This document shows positions 1-6,193 of a stretch of DNA of 12,194 nt, piece after piece; position 1 is the stretch's first letter; each line of letters starts with the position of its first letter. The position numbers were made by a program, and so were the translations under genes. The notes beneath the pieces were generated by a model that worked only from the letters and a program-made list of their open reading frames with translations, made no database searches and was not told where the DNA came from. Source of the stretch: an uncultured Lachnospiraceae bacterium (lineage in GTDB: Bacteria; Bacillota_A; Clostridia; Lachnospirales; Lachnospiraceae); NCBI GenBank assembly GCA_902767195.1, contig CACXGS010000333.1, forward strand, positions 1-12,194, given 5' to 3'.

Positions 1-603
1 GACTGGGAGTCCAGCGCCGTAACTTCCCGGGCGAATTATGAGCTGTGCGTAAAATATGGGAAACCCGTTGTAGTTATGGAACCGGTGAAGGGAGGACTTC
101 TGGCAAATCCACCCGAGAGTGTGGCTAAGGTATTAAAGCAGGCAGATCCTGAAGCATCCTGCGCTTCATGGGCTATTCGGTTCGCTGCCAGCCTGGAAGG
201 AGTCATGATGGTCCTTTCCGGTATGAGCAATGTGGAGCAGATGAAGGATAATATTTCCTTTATGAAAGATTTTCAGCCCTTGAATGAAAAGGAGACAGAG
301 GTGATCAACCGGGCCAGAGAGGAACTGGACCGGCTTCCGGTAGTGCCCTGCACCAACTGCAATTACTGTGCCAAGGTCTGCCCTCAGAATGTAGGAATAT
401 CCGGAACCTTTGAGGCTCTGAACTTAGCAACTCTCTTTGGGGACGTTAAGTTCGCCGCAGGGAAAGAGGGCTTCCTTGTAAGAGGACATGGGAAGGCCAG
501 AGCCAATGAATGTATTCAGTGCGGTCTGTGCGAGGAGGCCTGCCCCCAGAATATTCCCATCCGGGAAGAGCTGAAGAAGGCTGTTGAAGTATTCGGGATG
601 TAA
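1..603 (+). CDS. Aldo/keto reductase with C-terminal ferredoxin-like 4Fe-4S domain (3' part)
   Basis: The reading frame is open from base 1 and ends with TAA at 601-603, giving the last 200 residues; the 5' part lies outside the window. The segment around visible residues 18-35 (YGKPVVVMEPVKGG) is the C-terminal barrel portion typical of NADPH-dependent aldo/keto reductases, and the later GMSNVEQM stretch is also typical. Two ferredoxin-type motifs follow: C117-x2-C120-x2-C123-x3-C127-P and C171-x2-C174-x2-C177-x3-C181-P, expected to ligate two 4Fe-4S clusters. Proteins of this fused type are usually about 370-390 residues and are common in anaerobic Clostridia; they are presumed cytosolic oxidoreductases and their substrates are generally unknown. 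An ATG at 76 is internal to the domain and is not a real start. The gene ends just before a bidirectional terminator and converges with the PHP gene. Family assignment is secure, substrate is not. Confidence 0.93.
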   Translation, partial: DWESSAVTSRANYELCVKYGKPVVVMEPVKGGLLANPPESVAKVLKQADPEASCASWAIRFAASLEGVMMVLSGMSNVEQMKDNISFMKDFQPLNEKETEVINRAREELDRLPVVPCTNCNYCAKVCPQNVGISGTFEALNLATLFGDVKFAAGKEGFLVRGHGKARANECIQCGLCEEACPQNIPIREELKKAVEVFGM

Positions 604-623
604 TTCACCAATAGAGACTGTAC

Positions 624-660
624 AAAAAAGAGCGGGGTCATCGGCCCCCGCTTATTTTTT
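624..660. terminator. Bidirectional Rho-independent terminator
   Basis: The arms AGCGGGG (631-637) and CCCCGCT (646-652) pair perfectly around an 8-nt loop. A T-rich tract follows on the plus strand (TATTTTTT, from 653) and an A-run precedes it (624-629), which becomes a T-run when read leftwards. It can therefore end both the aldo/keto reductase transcript and the convergent PHP transcript. The stop codon of the PHP gene (652-654 on the minus strand) overlaps the hairpin edge. Confidence 0.85.
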
Positions 661-1545
661 CTCTTTATTTTTCGGGCATTCATCCAGAAATCTTTTTAAC
701 CCCGCGGGAAGATGCTCTTGTGTGGTCAGACCGGTATGCCCTAAAAGAATCTCCGGCTTATTTGATCCGTGATAATCACTGCCGGCTGTGATATAGAGAT
801 TATAGCGGCCGGCCATTGCAAGCATGTCACGAATCATTTTTTCCGAGAATCCGGAATAAAAGGCTTCGACTCCCATAACGCCCATCTCCACTAATCGGTC
901 AAGGCGGTTTTCCATTTCTTCTCCGAAGATCTTCTGAGACCCGTTCCCGAAATAAGGATGAGCAAGGACCGGGATACCGCCGGAAGACAGAATGGCCCGG
1001 ATTGCTTCTTCCGGTCTCAGATAGGAAGAGGAGCTTTTGCAGTTGTTTATATATTCTGTGATGGCGGTGTTCTTGTCCGGCGCATATCCGTAATCCACCA
1101 TCATGTTGCCGATATGAGGTTTGCCCGGATTTGCTCTGGAATAAAGGCGAGACAGGTCTTCCTGAGAGAATGTGAAGCCGTACTCTTCTTCCAGGAAGCG
1201 GATCCGCGATTTTGTTTTATCCATCCGGTATTCGTGCCCTTTGCTGACCGCGTTCCGGATTCCTTCCTTTGTCTCATCGTATCCGTATCCGAGGATATGA
1301 TATTTTCCCAACTCATCTTTACAGGAGAATTCGATGCCGTTGATGAAGAAAAGATCAGATAAGCTCTCCTGATCAAGTGCCTCTCTGATCAGGCGGCAGC
1401 CTTCCAGAGAATCGTGGTCCGTCAAAGAAAAAAACCTGACACCGGCCCTGAGAACTGACTGAAGCAGTTCCTCCGGAGTTTCTGTGCCGTCTGAGACGGT
1501 GGAATGCATGTGAAGATCAATGGTCAGATTATTTTCCTGGATCAT
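652..1545 (-). CDS. PHP-domain metal-dependent phosphoesterase (YciV/TrpH-like)
   Basis: The 297-residue protein begins at ATG 1545, preceded by a good SD (AAAAGGAGAACAGT then ATG). PHP metal-binding motifs are present in the expected order: D10-L-H12-M-H14 with S18-D19-G20, LTDHDS at 41-46, GIEF around 70-73 (E72 as ligand), KPH in the middle insert, AHPYFG with H196, and GSDYHG at 255-260 (D257, H259). The arrangement and length match the YciV/TrpH branch of the PHP family. Members there hydrolyse 3',5'-nucleoside bisphosphates or act as 5'-3' exoribonucleases on short RNA, using a trinuclear metal centre in the cytosol. No signal peptide or membrane segment is visible. All expected ligands are present, so it should be active. 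Nucleotide or short-RNA specificity is inferred from family only. It is separated from the upstream BIG2 gene by a terminator and so probably has its own promoter in the AT-rich stretch 1561-1588; I cannot assign a -35 box with confidence. Confidence 0.9.
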   Translation of the reverse strand: MIQENNLTIDLHMHSTVSDGTETPEELLQSVLRAGVRFFSLTDHDSLEGCRLIREALDQESLSDLFFINGIEFSCKDELGKYHILGYGYDETKEGIRNAVSKGHEYRMDKTKSRIRFLEEEYGFTFSQEDLSRLYSRANPGKPHIGNMMVDYGYAPDKNTAITEYINNCKSSSSYLRPEEAIRAILSSGGIPVLAHPYFGNGSQKIFGEEMENRLDRLVEMGVMGVEAFYSGFSEKMIRDMLAMAGRYNLYITAGSDYHGSNKPEILLGHTGLTTQEHLPAGLKRFLDECPKNKEKK

Positions 1546-1582
1546 ACTGTTCTCCTTTTTTCTTTATATCTTTATATATAAT

Positions 1583-1610
1583 AAAAAACTTCCCGGAAGG
1601 GAAGCTTTTT
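1583..1610 (-). terminator. Rho-independent terminator of the BIG2 gene
   Basis: On the minus strand, CTTCCC and GGGAAG (plus-strand 1599-1604 and 1589-1594) pair around a TTCC loop. The stem can be lengthened by an A-run pairing with the following six-T tract (plus-strand A-run 1583-1588). The stop codon of the secreted protein at 1609-1611 touches the start of the structure. It isolates that gene from the PHP gene downstream. Confidence 0.8.
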
Positions 1611-2466
1611 ATTTCACAGTAATGTTGACGCGGATAGACTTGTTGGTTCCCGGGTCTTTGAACCAGATCGTACTGGTGCCTTTTTCTATTCCTTTCACAT
1701 AGAAGGGGATATTATTACCCTGATAACTTCCCCATCCGCAGGAAATATTCCCCGGATTATGAACACTTCCGCTGATCTGGGAACCGCTGTCGCAGGTAAT
1801 CCAGATATTGGTCATCCGTCCCTGCTTCAGGACAATATTGGCATCGGAAGAATTGGTCAGCTTAAACTGATTCGTGCCTTTTACGACTACGGTAACCCTC
1901 CTGGAGCGGCCGCTTCGTTTATCTCTGATGGTGATATGAGCTGTCCCGGATTTATAGCGGGCTTTGATCCTGACAGCTATTTTGCTGCCGGGGCCGCTCA
2001 GGGGATCAGCCACGGCAATGTTTTCATCATCGGATCTCACGGCAATGGGGAATCCTGTACCGGAGTAGACAACAATGGTCTGTGACTCCTTCTTATTCAG
2101 TTCAACATAACTGTCACTGACCCGAAACTTGCTGTTCCTGACGATAACTTTGGCATAGGCCCGTCTTTTCTTCTTTCCGTAGACTGCATAGATCTTGCAC
2201 CGCCCCTTTGAAATGCCTGTAACCTTTCCGGCTTTGATCGTTGCAATCCTGGGATTGGTGGAGAACCAGCGGACTTTCTTCTTTCCTCTGTTTATGAGCC
2301 GGACCTTCACGGTTTCACCGGCTTTTATACGGAATTTCTTCTTATGAATATGAGGCTTGGCATGGACATCTATGGTCCCGGATCCGGCAGGAAGCATAGC
2401 AGGCATACAAAATGCCAGCACCAGAGCTGTTGCCGATATGACGAGGATCCTTCGGATGTTCTTCAT
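1609..2466 (-). CDS. Secreted cationic bacterial Ig-like (BIG2) protein
   Basis: I chose the start at ATG 2466 (285 residues), because AAAGGA lies 7 nt upstream; an in-frame ATG at 2487 has no SD. Residues 1-30 form a signal peptide (basic MKNIRR, then a hydrophobic core), with a plausible signal peptidase I site after DVHA at residue 36. C20 is not in a proper lipobox. Three beta-rich Ig-like units follow, at roughly 40-110, 115-196 and 200-285. The first is a clear BIG2 repeat, with a W-F-S-T-N-P-x-I-A-T-I core at 67-77 and GKVTGISKG at 80-88; the other two are more diverged. The first unit is extremely rich in Lys and Arg. No sortase motif or C-terminal membrane anchor is seen. BIG2 domains are generally adhesion or scaffold modules; cell-wall or extracellular location is inferred. 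No catalytic domain is present. Confidence 0.82.
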   Translation of the reverse strand: MKNIRRILVISATALVLAFCMPAMLPAGSGTIDVHAKPHIHKKKFRIKAGETVKVRLINRGKKKVRWFSTNPRIATIKAGKVTGISKGRCKIYAVYGKKKRRAYAKVIVRNSKFRVSDSYVELNKKESQTIVVYSGTGFPIAVRSDDENIAVADPLSGPGSKIAVRIKARYKSGTAHITIRDKRSGRSRRVTVVVKGTNQFKLTNSSDANIVLKQGRMTNIWITCDSGSQISGSVHNPGNISCGWGSYQGNNIPFYVKGIEKGTSTIWFKDPGTNKSIRVNITVK

Positions 2467-2480
2467 AATGTAATCCTTTC

Positions 2481-2496
2481 TTAACAATTAGTTAAC
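2481..2496. promoter_or_regulatory. Inverted repeat upstream of the BIG2 gene, possible operator
   Basis: TTAAC and GTTAA arms around AATTA form a perfect inverted repeat 15 to 30 nt upstream of the chosen start at 2466. It lies in an AT-rich 74-nt gap between the 101-residue gene and the BIG2 gene. It could be an operator or chance in AT-rich DNA. No convincing -35/-10 pair could be fixed around it. Confidence 0.25.
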
Positions 2497-2540
2497 ATTT
2501 AAAGTATCAGCGTCTATTCTACTATATATGTTATCGTTCG

Positions 2541-2846
2541 TCAACCATGATTTCTGGCATTGAAGCAGTGAAACGAGGCTGTCAGGCCGGAGGCCAGAGT
2601 GGCAGTATAACCTGTTACCGCATCGTCAAGTAGATCTTCTGCAGGCATTTTTTCATAAGAGATGACGGACTTGATGGAAACGGTTCCTTCCTGACTGGCC
2701 AGATTAAACTGGATCTCGTCATCATCGAAATAATAATTAAACCAGACGGTATCAAAAGAGATCCAGACCTCATTAAAACGAATCTCGCCCACGAGACCTC
2801 TGTATTGACGAAGCAATGTTAAGAATTCGGAAGTTTTTGTTGTCAT
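2541..2846 (-). CDS. Hypothetical protein, 101 residues
   Basis: I set the start at ATG 2846, which has an AGGAGG run about 10 nt upstream; an in-frame TTG at 2870 lies upstream of that SD and is unlikely. The product begins MTTKTSEFLTLLRQYRG and has no signal peptide or membrane span. It is rich in aromatic and acidic residues in the middle (WISFDTVWFNYYFDDDE, about residues 28-44), with alternating patterns suggesting beta strands. I do not recognise a family. It is divergent from the 268-residue gene across an 82-nt shared promoter region and lies 74 nt upstream of the BIG2 gene. The strong SD, plausible composition and an otherwise empty interval support it as real coding sequence. Function is unknown. 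Confidence 0.68.
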   Translation of the reverse strand: MTTKTSEFLTLLRQYRGLVGEIRFNEVWISFDTVWFNYYFDDDEIQFNLASQEGTVSIKSVISYEKMPAEDLLDDAVTGYTATLASGLTASFHCFNARNHG

Positions 2847-2864
2847 GCTTGATATTCCTCCTCT

Positions 2865-2892
2865 TTGCAATCAACAGCAGCTATGATAAAAT
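2865..2892 (+). promoter_or_regulatory. Candidate promoter for the unknown-protein/DUF815 operon
   Basis: TTGCAA (2865-2870) and TAAAAT (2887-2892) are spaced by 16 nt, a fair sigma-A type match, giving a predicted transcript start near 2899 and a leader of about 30 nt. An overlapping TATGAT (2882-2887) is an alternative -10. An 8-bp palindrome TGATATCA (2896-2903) sits at the predicted start site and could be an operator. The region also has to contain the leftward promoter of the 101-residue gene. Confidence 0.45.
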
Positions 2893-2928
2893 ATATGATA
2901 TCACAAAAAACGAATAGGAGACAGGGAT

Positions 2929-3735
2929 ATGTTTGCTTTTACGCTTATGAAAAGTCTTTACTTTGAATTAGATAAATACAATATCGAAGGGGTTGACGAG
3001 TGGAAAGAGAAGGACAGCACATTTCGCAGGCTGGAGGTTGCCTACGATAAAGTTCCTGAGATTACTTCCATCACCATGGAACTGCGGATTCTTCCTTATC
3101 TGGACCGCTATTATATGTATGTGAATGACGGAAAGACCGAGGTCAATATTCGGGAACCGCAGATTAAACAGGTGATTTACGAGTTCTATAAGGACCATTT
3201 TCCGAATTATCTTAAGAAAGACTTGCCGGAAGATCTCTCAGGGATCAGTATTCTGGATTGTTTTGAAGTTTTTAATATGCCTGACTACAGGCCCAAATAT
3301 GCGTATCCCGGCCTGGTGACGCTGGAAGATCTTCGGGCGGGGAATGTCCATGACGAAAGCCCTCTCCACGCATATCCCGGTCTGGAGTTTGTCGGTAAAT
3401 ATAAAGAAGAAAAGATCAAACAGAGACCGGCTCTGGGAGGCCTGGCAGCGATTCTTGCCAACCGGACCCAGAGGGAACCCGGAAAGCCTACCTGGTCAGA
3501 CTTTGAGGGTTATGAAGAATTTAACGGAGATCAGAATAAGGCAATCTCCAAAATTGAGCAGTTAAAAGCCCAGTATGCGCCCGCCATCAAAGGAATGGGT
3601 GTAGATGTGGATGAGATCATTCGCAAGTCCTCCGTAGGCGAGACCTATGAGCAGTATGATAAGGCCTACCGGGAACATGTGGAGAAAGAAAAAGCTGAGA
3701 AGGAAAATGCGAATCAGGAAAGCACGGCAGAATAG
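2929..3735 (+). CDS. Hypothetical protein, 268 residues, partner of the DUF815 ATPase gene
   Basis: The ATG at 2929 has TAGGAG 8 nt upstream. I do not recognise the family. The N-terminal two thirds looks like a mixed alpha/beta soluble domain, with no signal peptide or transmembrane segment. A short internal repeat, AYPGL at residues 125-129 and again at 148-152, flanks a spacer in mid-protein. A Gly/Ala-rich stretch ([11 protein letters not shown], about 168-178) precedes a helical, highly charged C-terminal tail ending in a Lys/Glu-rich segment (about 240-268) that may form a coiled coil. Only 38 nt separate it from the downstream AAA+ ATPase gene, with no terminator between, so the two are probably co-transcribed. 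A working guess is that it is a substrate or adaptor of that ATPase, but the sequence does not show this. Confidence 0.85.
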   Translation: MFAFTLMKSLYFELDKYNIEGVDEWKEKDSTFRRLEVAYDKVPEITSITMELRILPYLDRYYMYVNDGKTEVNIREPQIKQVIYEFYKDHFPNYLKKDLPEDLSGISILDCFEVFNMPDYRPKYAYPGLVTLEDLRAGNVHDESPLHAYPGLEFVGKYKEEKIKQRPALGGLAAILANRTQREPGKPTWSDFEGYEEFNGDQNKAISKIEQLKAQYAPAIKGMGVDVDEIIRKSSVGETYEQYDKAYREHVEKEKAEKENANQESTAE

Positions 3736-3773
3736 CCGGTGAAGAAAGAGGTTGCCAGAAAGGAGATTCCGCT

Positions 3774-5072
3774 ATGTACAAGGAGACCGCCAAATTAATA
3801 TTATACAGTAATCTCGGAGAGGACAGTATTCTTTCCAGATTGTCAGCCCTCTTTCGAGAATTTGACAGCTGTCATTACAGAGAAGATGAACTGGTTCCGA
3901 AGATTTACTGTCAGATCAAGCGGCTGCTGGATCTGGCCACTGACTACGCTTTTGACCGTAATCTGTGGCATAATTATCTGACCTATGTACTGGTAACCAA
4001 TGAGAACTCCTTCAGCATGACCTGCGAAAAAAAAGGGGCTTCAGAGGGAACGGTGAATCATTTTGCAAAAAATGATTTCAGGGCCTTTATGAACCTCTTT
4101 CATTACAATTTCCGACCCATTGAGGATACGCTGGGGATTGACTGCTTCTCCACCCTTTTGAATTACCATGCCATTGACAAACAGGAGAAGCTCTACAATA
4201 AAAATGTCAGTGAGAAGGTGAGAGCACTGTCTGAGAAGCTTGAGCAGGCGGAGGATGTCGATGCATTTTTCGACGCAGTCACTACATTTTACAGGGACTA
4301 CGGTGTTGGAATGTTCGGCCTCAATAAGGCTTTCCGGATTGTCCCTGCCGGGGACCGGCCTGAGTTCATCCCCATTAAGAATATGGACAAGGTGGTTCTT
4401 GATGATCTTACCGGATATGAGAGCCAGAAAAAGAAACTGATTGATAATACTGAGGCATTTGTGGCCGGAAGGCTGGCTAATAACTGTCTCCTGTACGGAG
4501 ATGCAGGCACGGGCAAGTCCACCAGTATCAAAGCCATCCTTAACCAGTATTATGACCGTGGCCTGCGCATGGTGGAAATGTACCGTCACCAGCTGAAAGA
4601 CCTGTCAGCTGTGATTTCCAATATTAAGAACCGGAACTATCGCTTTATCATCTATATGGATGATCTGTCTTTTGAAGATTTCGAGACGGATTACAAATAT
4701 TTGAAGGCAGTCATTGAAGGAGGCATGGAGACCAGACCGGAAAATGTCCTGATTTATGCAACATCAAACCGCCGTCATCTGATTCGTGAGACCTGGAGTG
4801 ACCGAAATGACCGGGATGATGAGCTGCACCGTTCCGATACCGTCCAGGAGAAACTGTCTCTGGCTGCCCGTTTCGGTATTACGATCGGCTATCTGAAACC
4901 AAACCAGAAAGAATATAATGAAATTGTAAAAAACCTGGCGAAAAAGCATCCGGAAATTGTCATGGAAGAAGAAGAGCTGCTGGCCGAAGCTCATCGGTGG
5001 GAGTTGTCCCACGGCGGACTGTCCGGAAGAACGGCTCAGCAGTTTATAAACTATCTGGCAGGAAAAAAATAG
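3774..5072 (+). CDS. DUF815-family AAA+ ATP-binding protein
   Basis: The ATG at 3774 follows AAAGGAG about 9 nt upstream. The 432-residue product has an N-terminal helical region of about 190 residues without recognised motifs. The core comes next: a segment around 215-230 ([15 protein letters not shown]) typical of the entry to DUF815 domains, Walker [10 protein letters not shown] at 242-250, and Walker [12 protein letters not shown] with the acidic pair at 296-297. After these come ATSNRRHL (a sensor-1-like Asn, with Arg residues) and a charged DRNDRDDE loop. The C-terminal lid ends with a [10 protein letters not shown] motif (sensor-2-like Arg). DUF815 proteins are predicted cytosolic P-loop ATPases; no biochemical function is established to my knowledge. 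All nucleotide-binding residues look intact. It is the second gene of an apparent operon with the 268-residue unknown protein. Confidence 0.9.
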   Translation: MYKETAKLILYSNLGEDSILSRLSALFREFDSCHYREDELVPKIYCQIKRLLDLATDYAFDRNLWHNYLTYVLVTNENSFSMTCEKKGASEGTVNHFAKNDFRAFMNLFHYNFRPIEDTLGIDCFSTLLNYHAIDKQEKLYNKNVSEKVRALSEKLEQAEDVDAFFDAVTTFYRDYGVGMFGLNKAFRIVPAGDRPEFIPIKNMDKVVLDDLTGYESQKKKLIDNTEAFVAGRLANNCLLYGDAGTGKSTSIKAILNQYYDRGLRMVEMYRHQLKDLSAVISNIKNRNYRFIIYMDDLSFEDFETDYKYLKAVIEGGMETRPENVLIYATSNRRHLIRETWSDRNDRDDELHRSDTVQEKLSLAARFGITIGYLKPNQKEYNEIVKNLAKKHPEIVMEEEELLAEAHRWELSHGGLSGRTAQQFINYLAGKK

Positions 5073-5083
5073 AAAAAAAGGAG

Positions 5084-5114
5084 GAAGCCCATACATCCGA
5101 GATATATGGGCTTC
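5084..5114. terminator. Strong hairpin after the DUF815 gene (terminator-like on the minus strand)
   Basis: A perfect 10-bp stem is formed by GAAGCCCATA (5084-5093) and TATGGGCTTC (5105-5114), with an 11-nt loop, 11 nt after the stop codon. Rightwards it is followed by AAAATATG rather than a T-run. Read leftwards it is followed within four bases by a seven-T tract (plus-strand A-run 5074-5080). It may stabilise or end the DUF815 transcript, or stop leftward antisense transcription. Confidence 0.5.
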
Positions 5115-5270
5115 AAAATATGAAAAAAATCTTTAGCTACAAGAAATAGAGGGATTTCTTTGTGCTGAAACTAGAATAATATTTTTTTGTGGAATTTATA
5201 TGTAAAAAATCAAAAGAAAGTGTGAATTCCGATATATTTTTAGTTTTTTGAATATCGTCAGGAGGATCGT

Positions 5271-5450
5271 ATGGGAAGTGTGATAGGAAATCCGGACAGT
5301 CAGGTGGTAAAGGTCTTTCTGGGCAATAATCTGACGAAGAGTACGGAGAATTATGAGGAAAAGCTGAAGAATGAAGAGCTGTCGGAAGAAGAAAGAAAAC
5401 GGATTTTGGCTGCCGAAAAAAAGAAAGAGGAGGATGAGATTATTCTATGA
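5271..5450 (+). CDS. Small charged protein, 59 residues, first gene of the glycosyltransferase unit
   Basis: ATG at 5271 is preceded by CAGGAGGATCGT, a near-perfect SD at good spacing, and the frame runs to TGA 5448-5450. The stop overlaps the glycosyltransferase start as ATGA, the usual sign of translational coupling. The product starts MGSVIGNPDSQVVKVF, contains LGNNLTKSTENYEEKL, and ends in a Glu/Lys-rich amphipathic helix (about residues 28-57, with ELSEEERKRILAAEKKKEE). It has no membrane span or signal peptide. I do not recognise a family. The strong SD and tight coupling make it likely to be a translated gene; a role as a small accessory or regulator of the glycosyltransferase is only suggested by position. 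Confidence 0.75.
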   Translation: MGSVIGNPDSQVVKVFLGNNLTKSTENYEEKLKNEELSEEERKRILAAEKKKEEDEIIL

Positions 5451-6193
5451 GCATCTCAGTAGCATTGGCTTATTATAACGGGGAGAAATATATTAAAGAG
5501 CAGGTGGATTCCATCCTTCCCCAGCTGGGAGAGAGAGATGAACTGATTATTTCGGTGGACGGGGCAACCGAGGATTCCAGGGCTATTTTGAATATTATGC
5601 GCAAGAAAGATGAGAGAATCCGTATTGTGAAAGGGCCTGGAAAGGGGGTTGTCCAAAATGTAGACAGACTGCTTCGGCTGTGCGGCGGCGATATCATTTT
5701 TCTGGCAGACCAGGATGATGTATGGGCGTCTGACAAAGTGGAGAAAGTGATGGCAGTATTTAATAAGAATCCCGGGGTTACAGCGGTTCTCCACGATGCA
5801 GTTCTGATGGACGGAGAGGCAAGGCTCCTGGATGAAAAGTCCATGTTTTCTTTTCGTCATTCCAGGACCGGTATGATGAAGAACATAATCCGCAACAGCT
5901 ATGTAGGCTGCTGCATGGCCTTCCGCAGGGAACTGGTACCGATTATCTGTCCTATCCCCAAAGAGATGTACATGCATGATTTCTGGATCGGAATGGTGGC
6001 AGAGCAGATGGGCGAAGTTCGTTTGATTCATGAGCCTCTCCTGTATTATCGGCGGCATGAAATGAATGTTACGGATATGAAACACGGGTCTCTGGGGTTT
6101 ATGCTTGAGAAACGTCTCAATATCATTCGCTGTATGCAGTTGTTAAAGAAACGGATTGAGAACTACCAGGCCCGGGAGGGAGTTAACCGATGA
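5447..6193 (+). CDS. Family 2 glycosyltransferase
   Basis: The 248-residue product has a GT-A fold layout. An N-terminal nucleotide-binding strand (SVALAYYNGEKYIKEQVDSI, residues 4-23) is followed by IISVDGATED at 34-43 and the metal-binding FLADQDDVW at 85-93 (D88, D90, D91). Next come VGCCMAFRREL (153-163), the HDFW acceptor/base motif at 177-180, and YRRHEMNVT at 201-209. These features match the soluble GT2 subgroup that includes rhamnosyl- and galactosyl-type transferases of capsule and cell-wall polysaccharide loci. There are no C-terminal membrane helices, unlike polyprenyl-phosphate sugar synthases such as CsbB. The SD is GAGGAGG within the end of the upstream small gene. It overlaps the 59-residue gene by 4 nt upstream and the YfhO gene by 4 nt downstream. 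The sugar donor and acceptor cannot be read from sequence. Confidence 0.9.
   Translation: MSISVALAYYNGEKYIKEQVDSILPQLGERDELIISVDGATEDSRAILNIMRKKDERIRIVKGPGKGVVQNVDRLLRLCGGDIIFLADQDDVWASDKVEKVMAVFNKNPGVTAVLHDAVLMDGEARLLDEKSMFSFRHSRTGMMKNIIRNSYVGCCMAFRRELVPIICPIPKEMYMHDFWIGMVAEQMGEVRLIHEPLLYYRRHEMNVTDMKHGSLGFMLEKRLNIIRCMQLLKKRIENYQAREGVNR

Noticed and set aside
584..772. Plus-strand open frame across the terminator
   Set aside because: It starts inside the reductase gene, reads through the terminator hairpin and overlaps the PHP gene antisense.
2847..2870. TTG at 2870 as the start of the 101-residue protein
   Set aside because: The AGGAGG run lies downstream of it and fits ATG 2846.
5140..5160. 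AAGAAAT/ATTTCTT inverted repeat as a terminator or operator
   Set aside because: The seven-base stem is almost all A/T and no T-run follows it at once; this is expected by chance in such AT-rich sequence.
5230..5257. CGATAT/ATATCG inverted repeat before the 59-residue gene as a riboswitch or SD-masking stem
   Set aside because: Only six mostly A-T pairs enclose 16 nt, and the SD is outside the stem. No known riboswitch core is visible.
5456..6085. Minus-strand open frame of 209 codons opposite the glycosyltransferase
   Set aside because: It lies wholly within a well-supported GT2 gene, has no SD, and its translation lacks any recognisable motif. It is a shadow frame.
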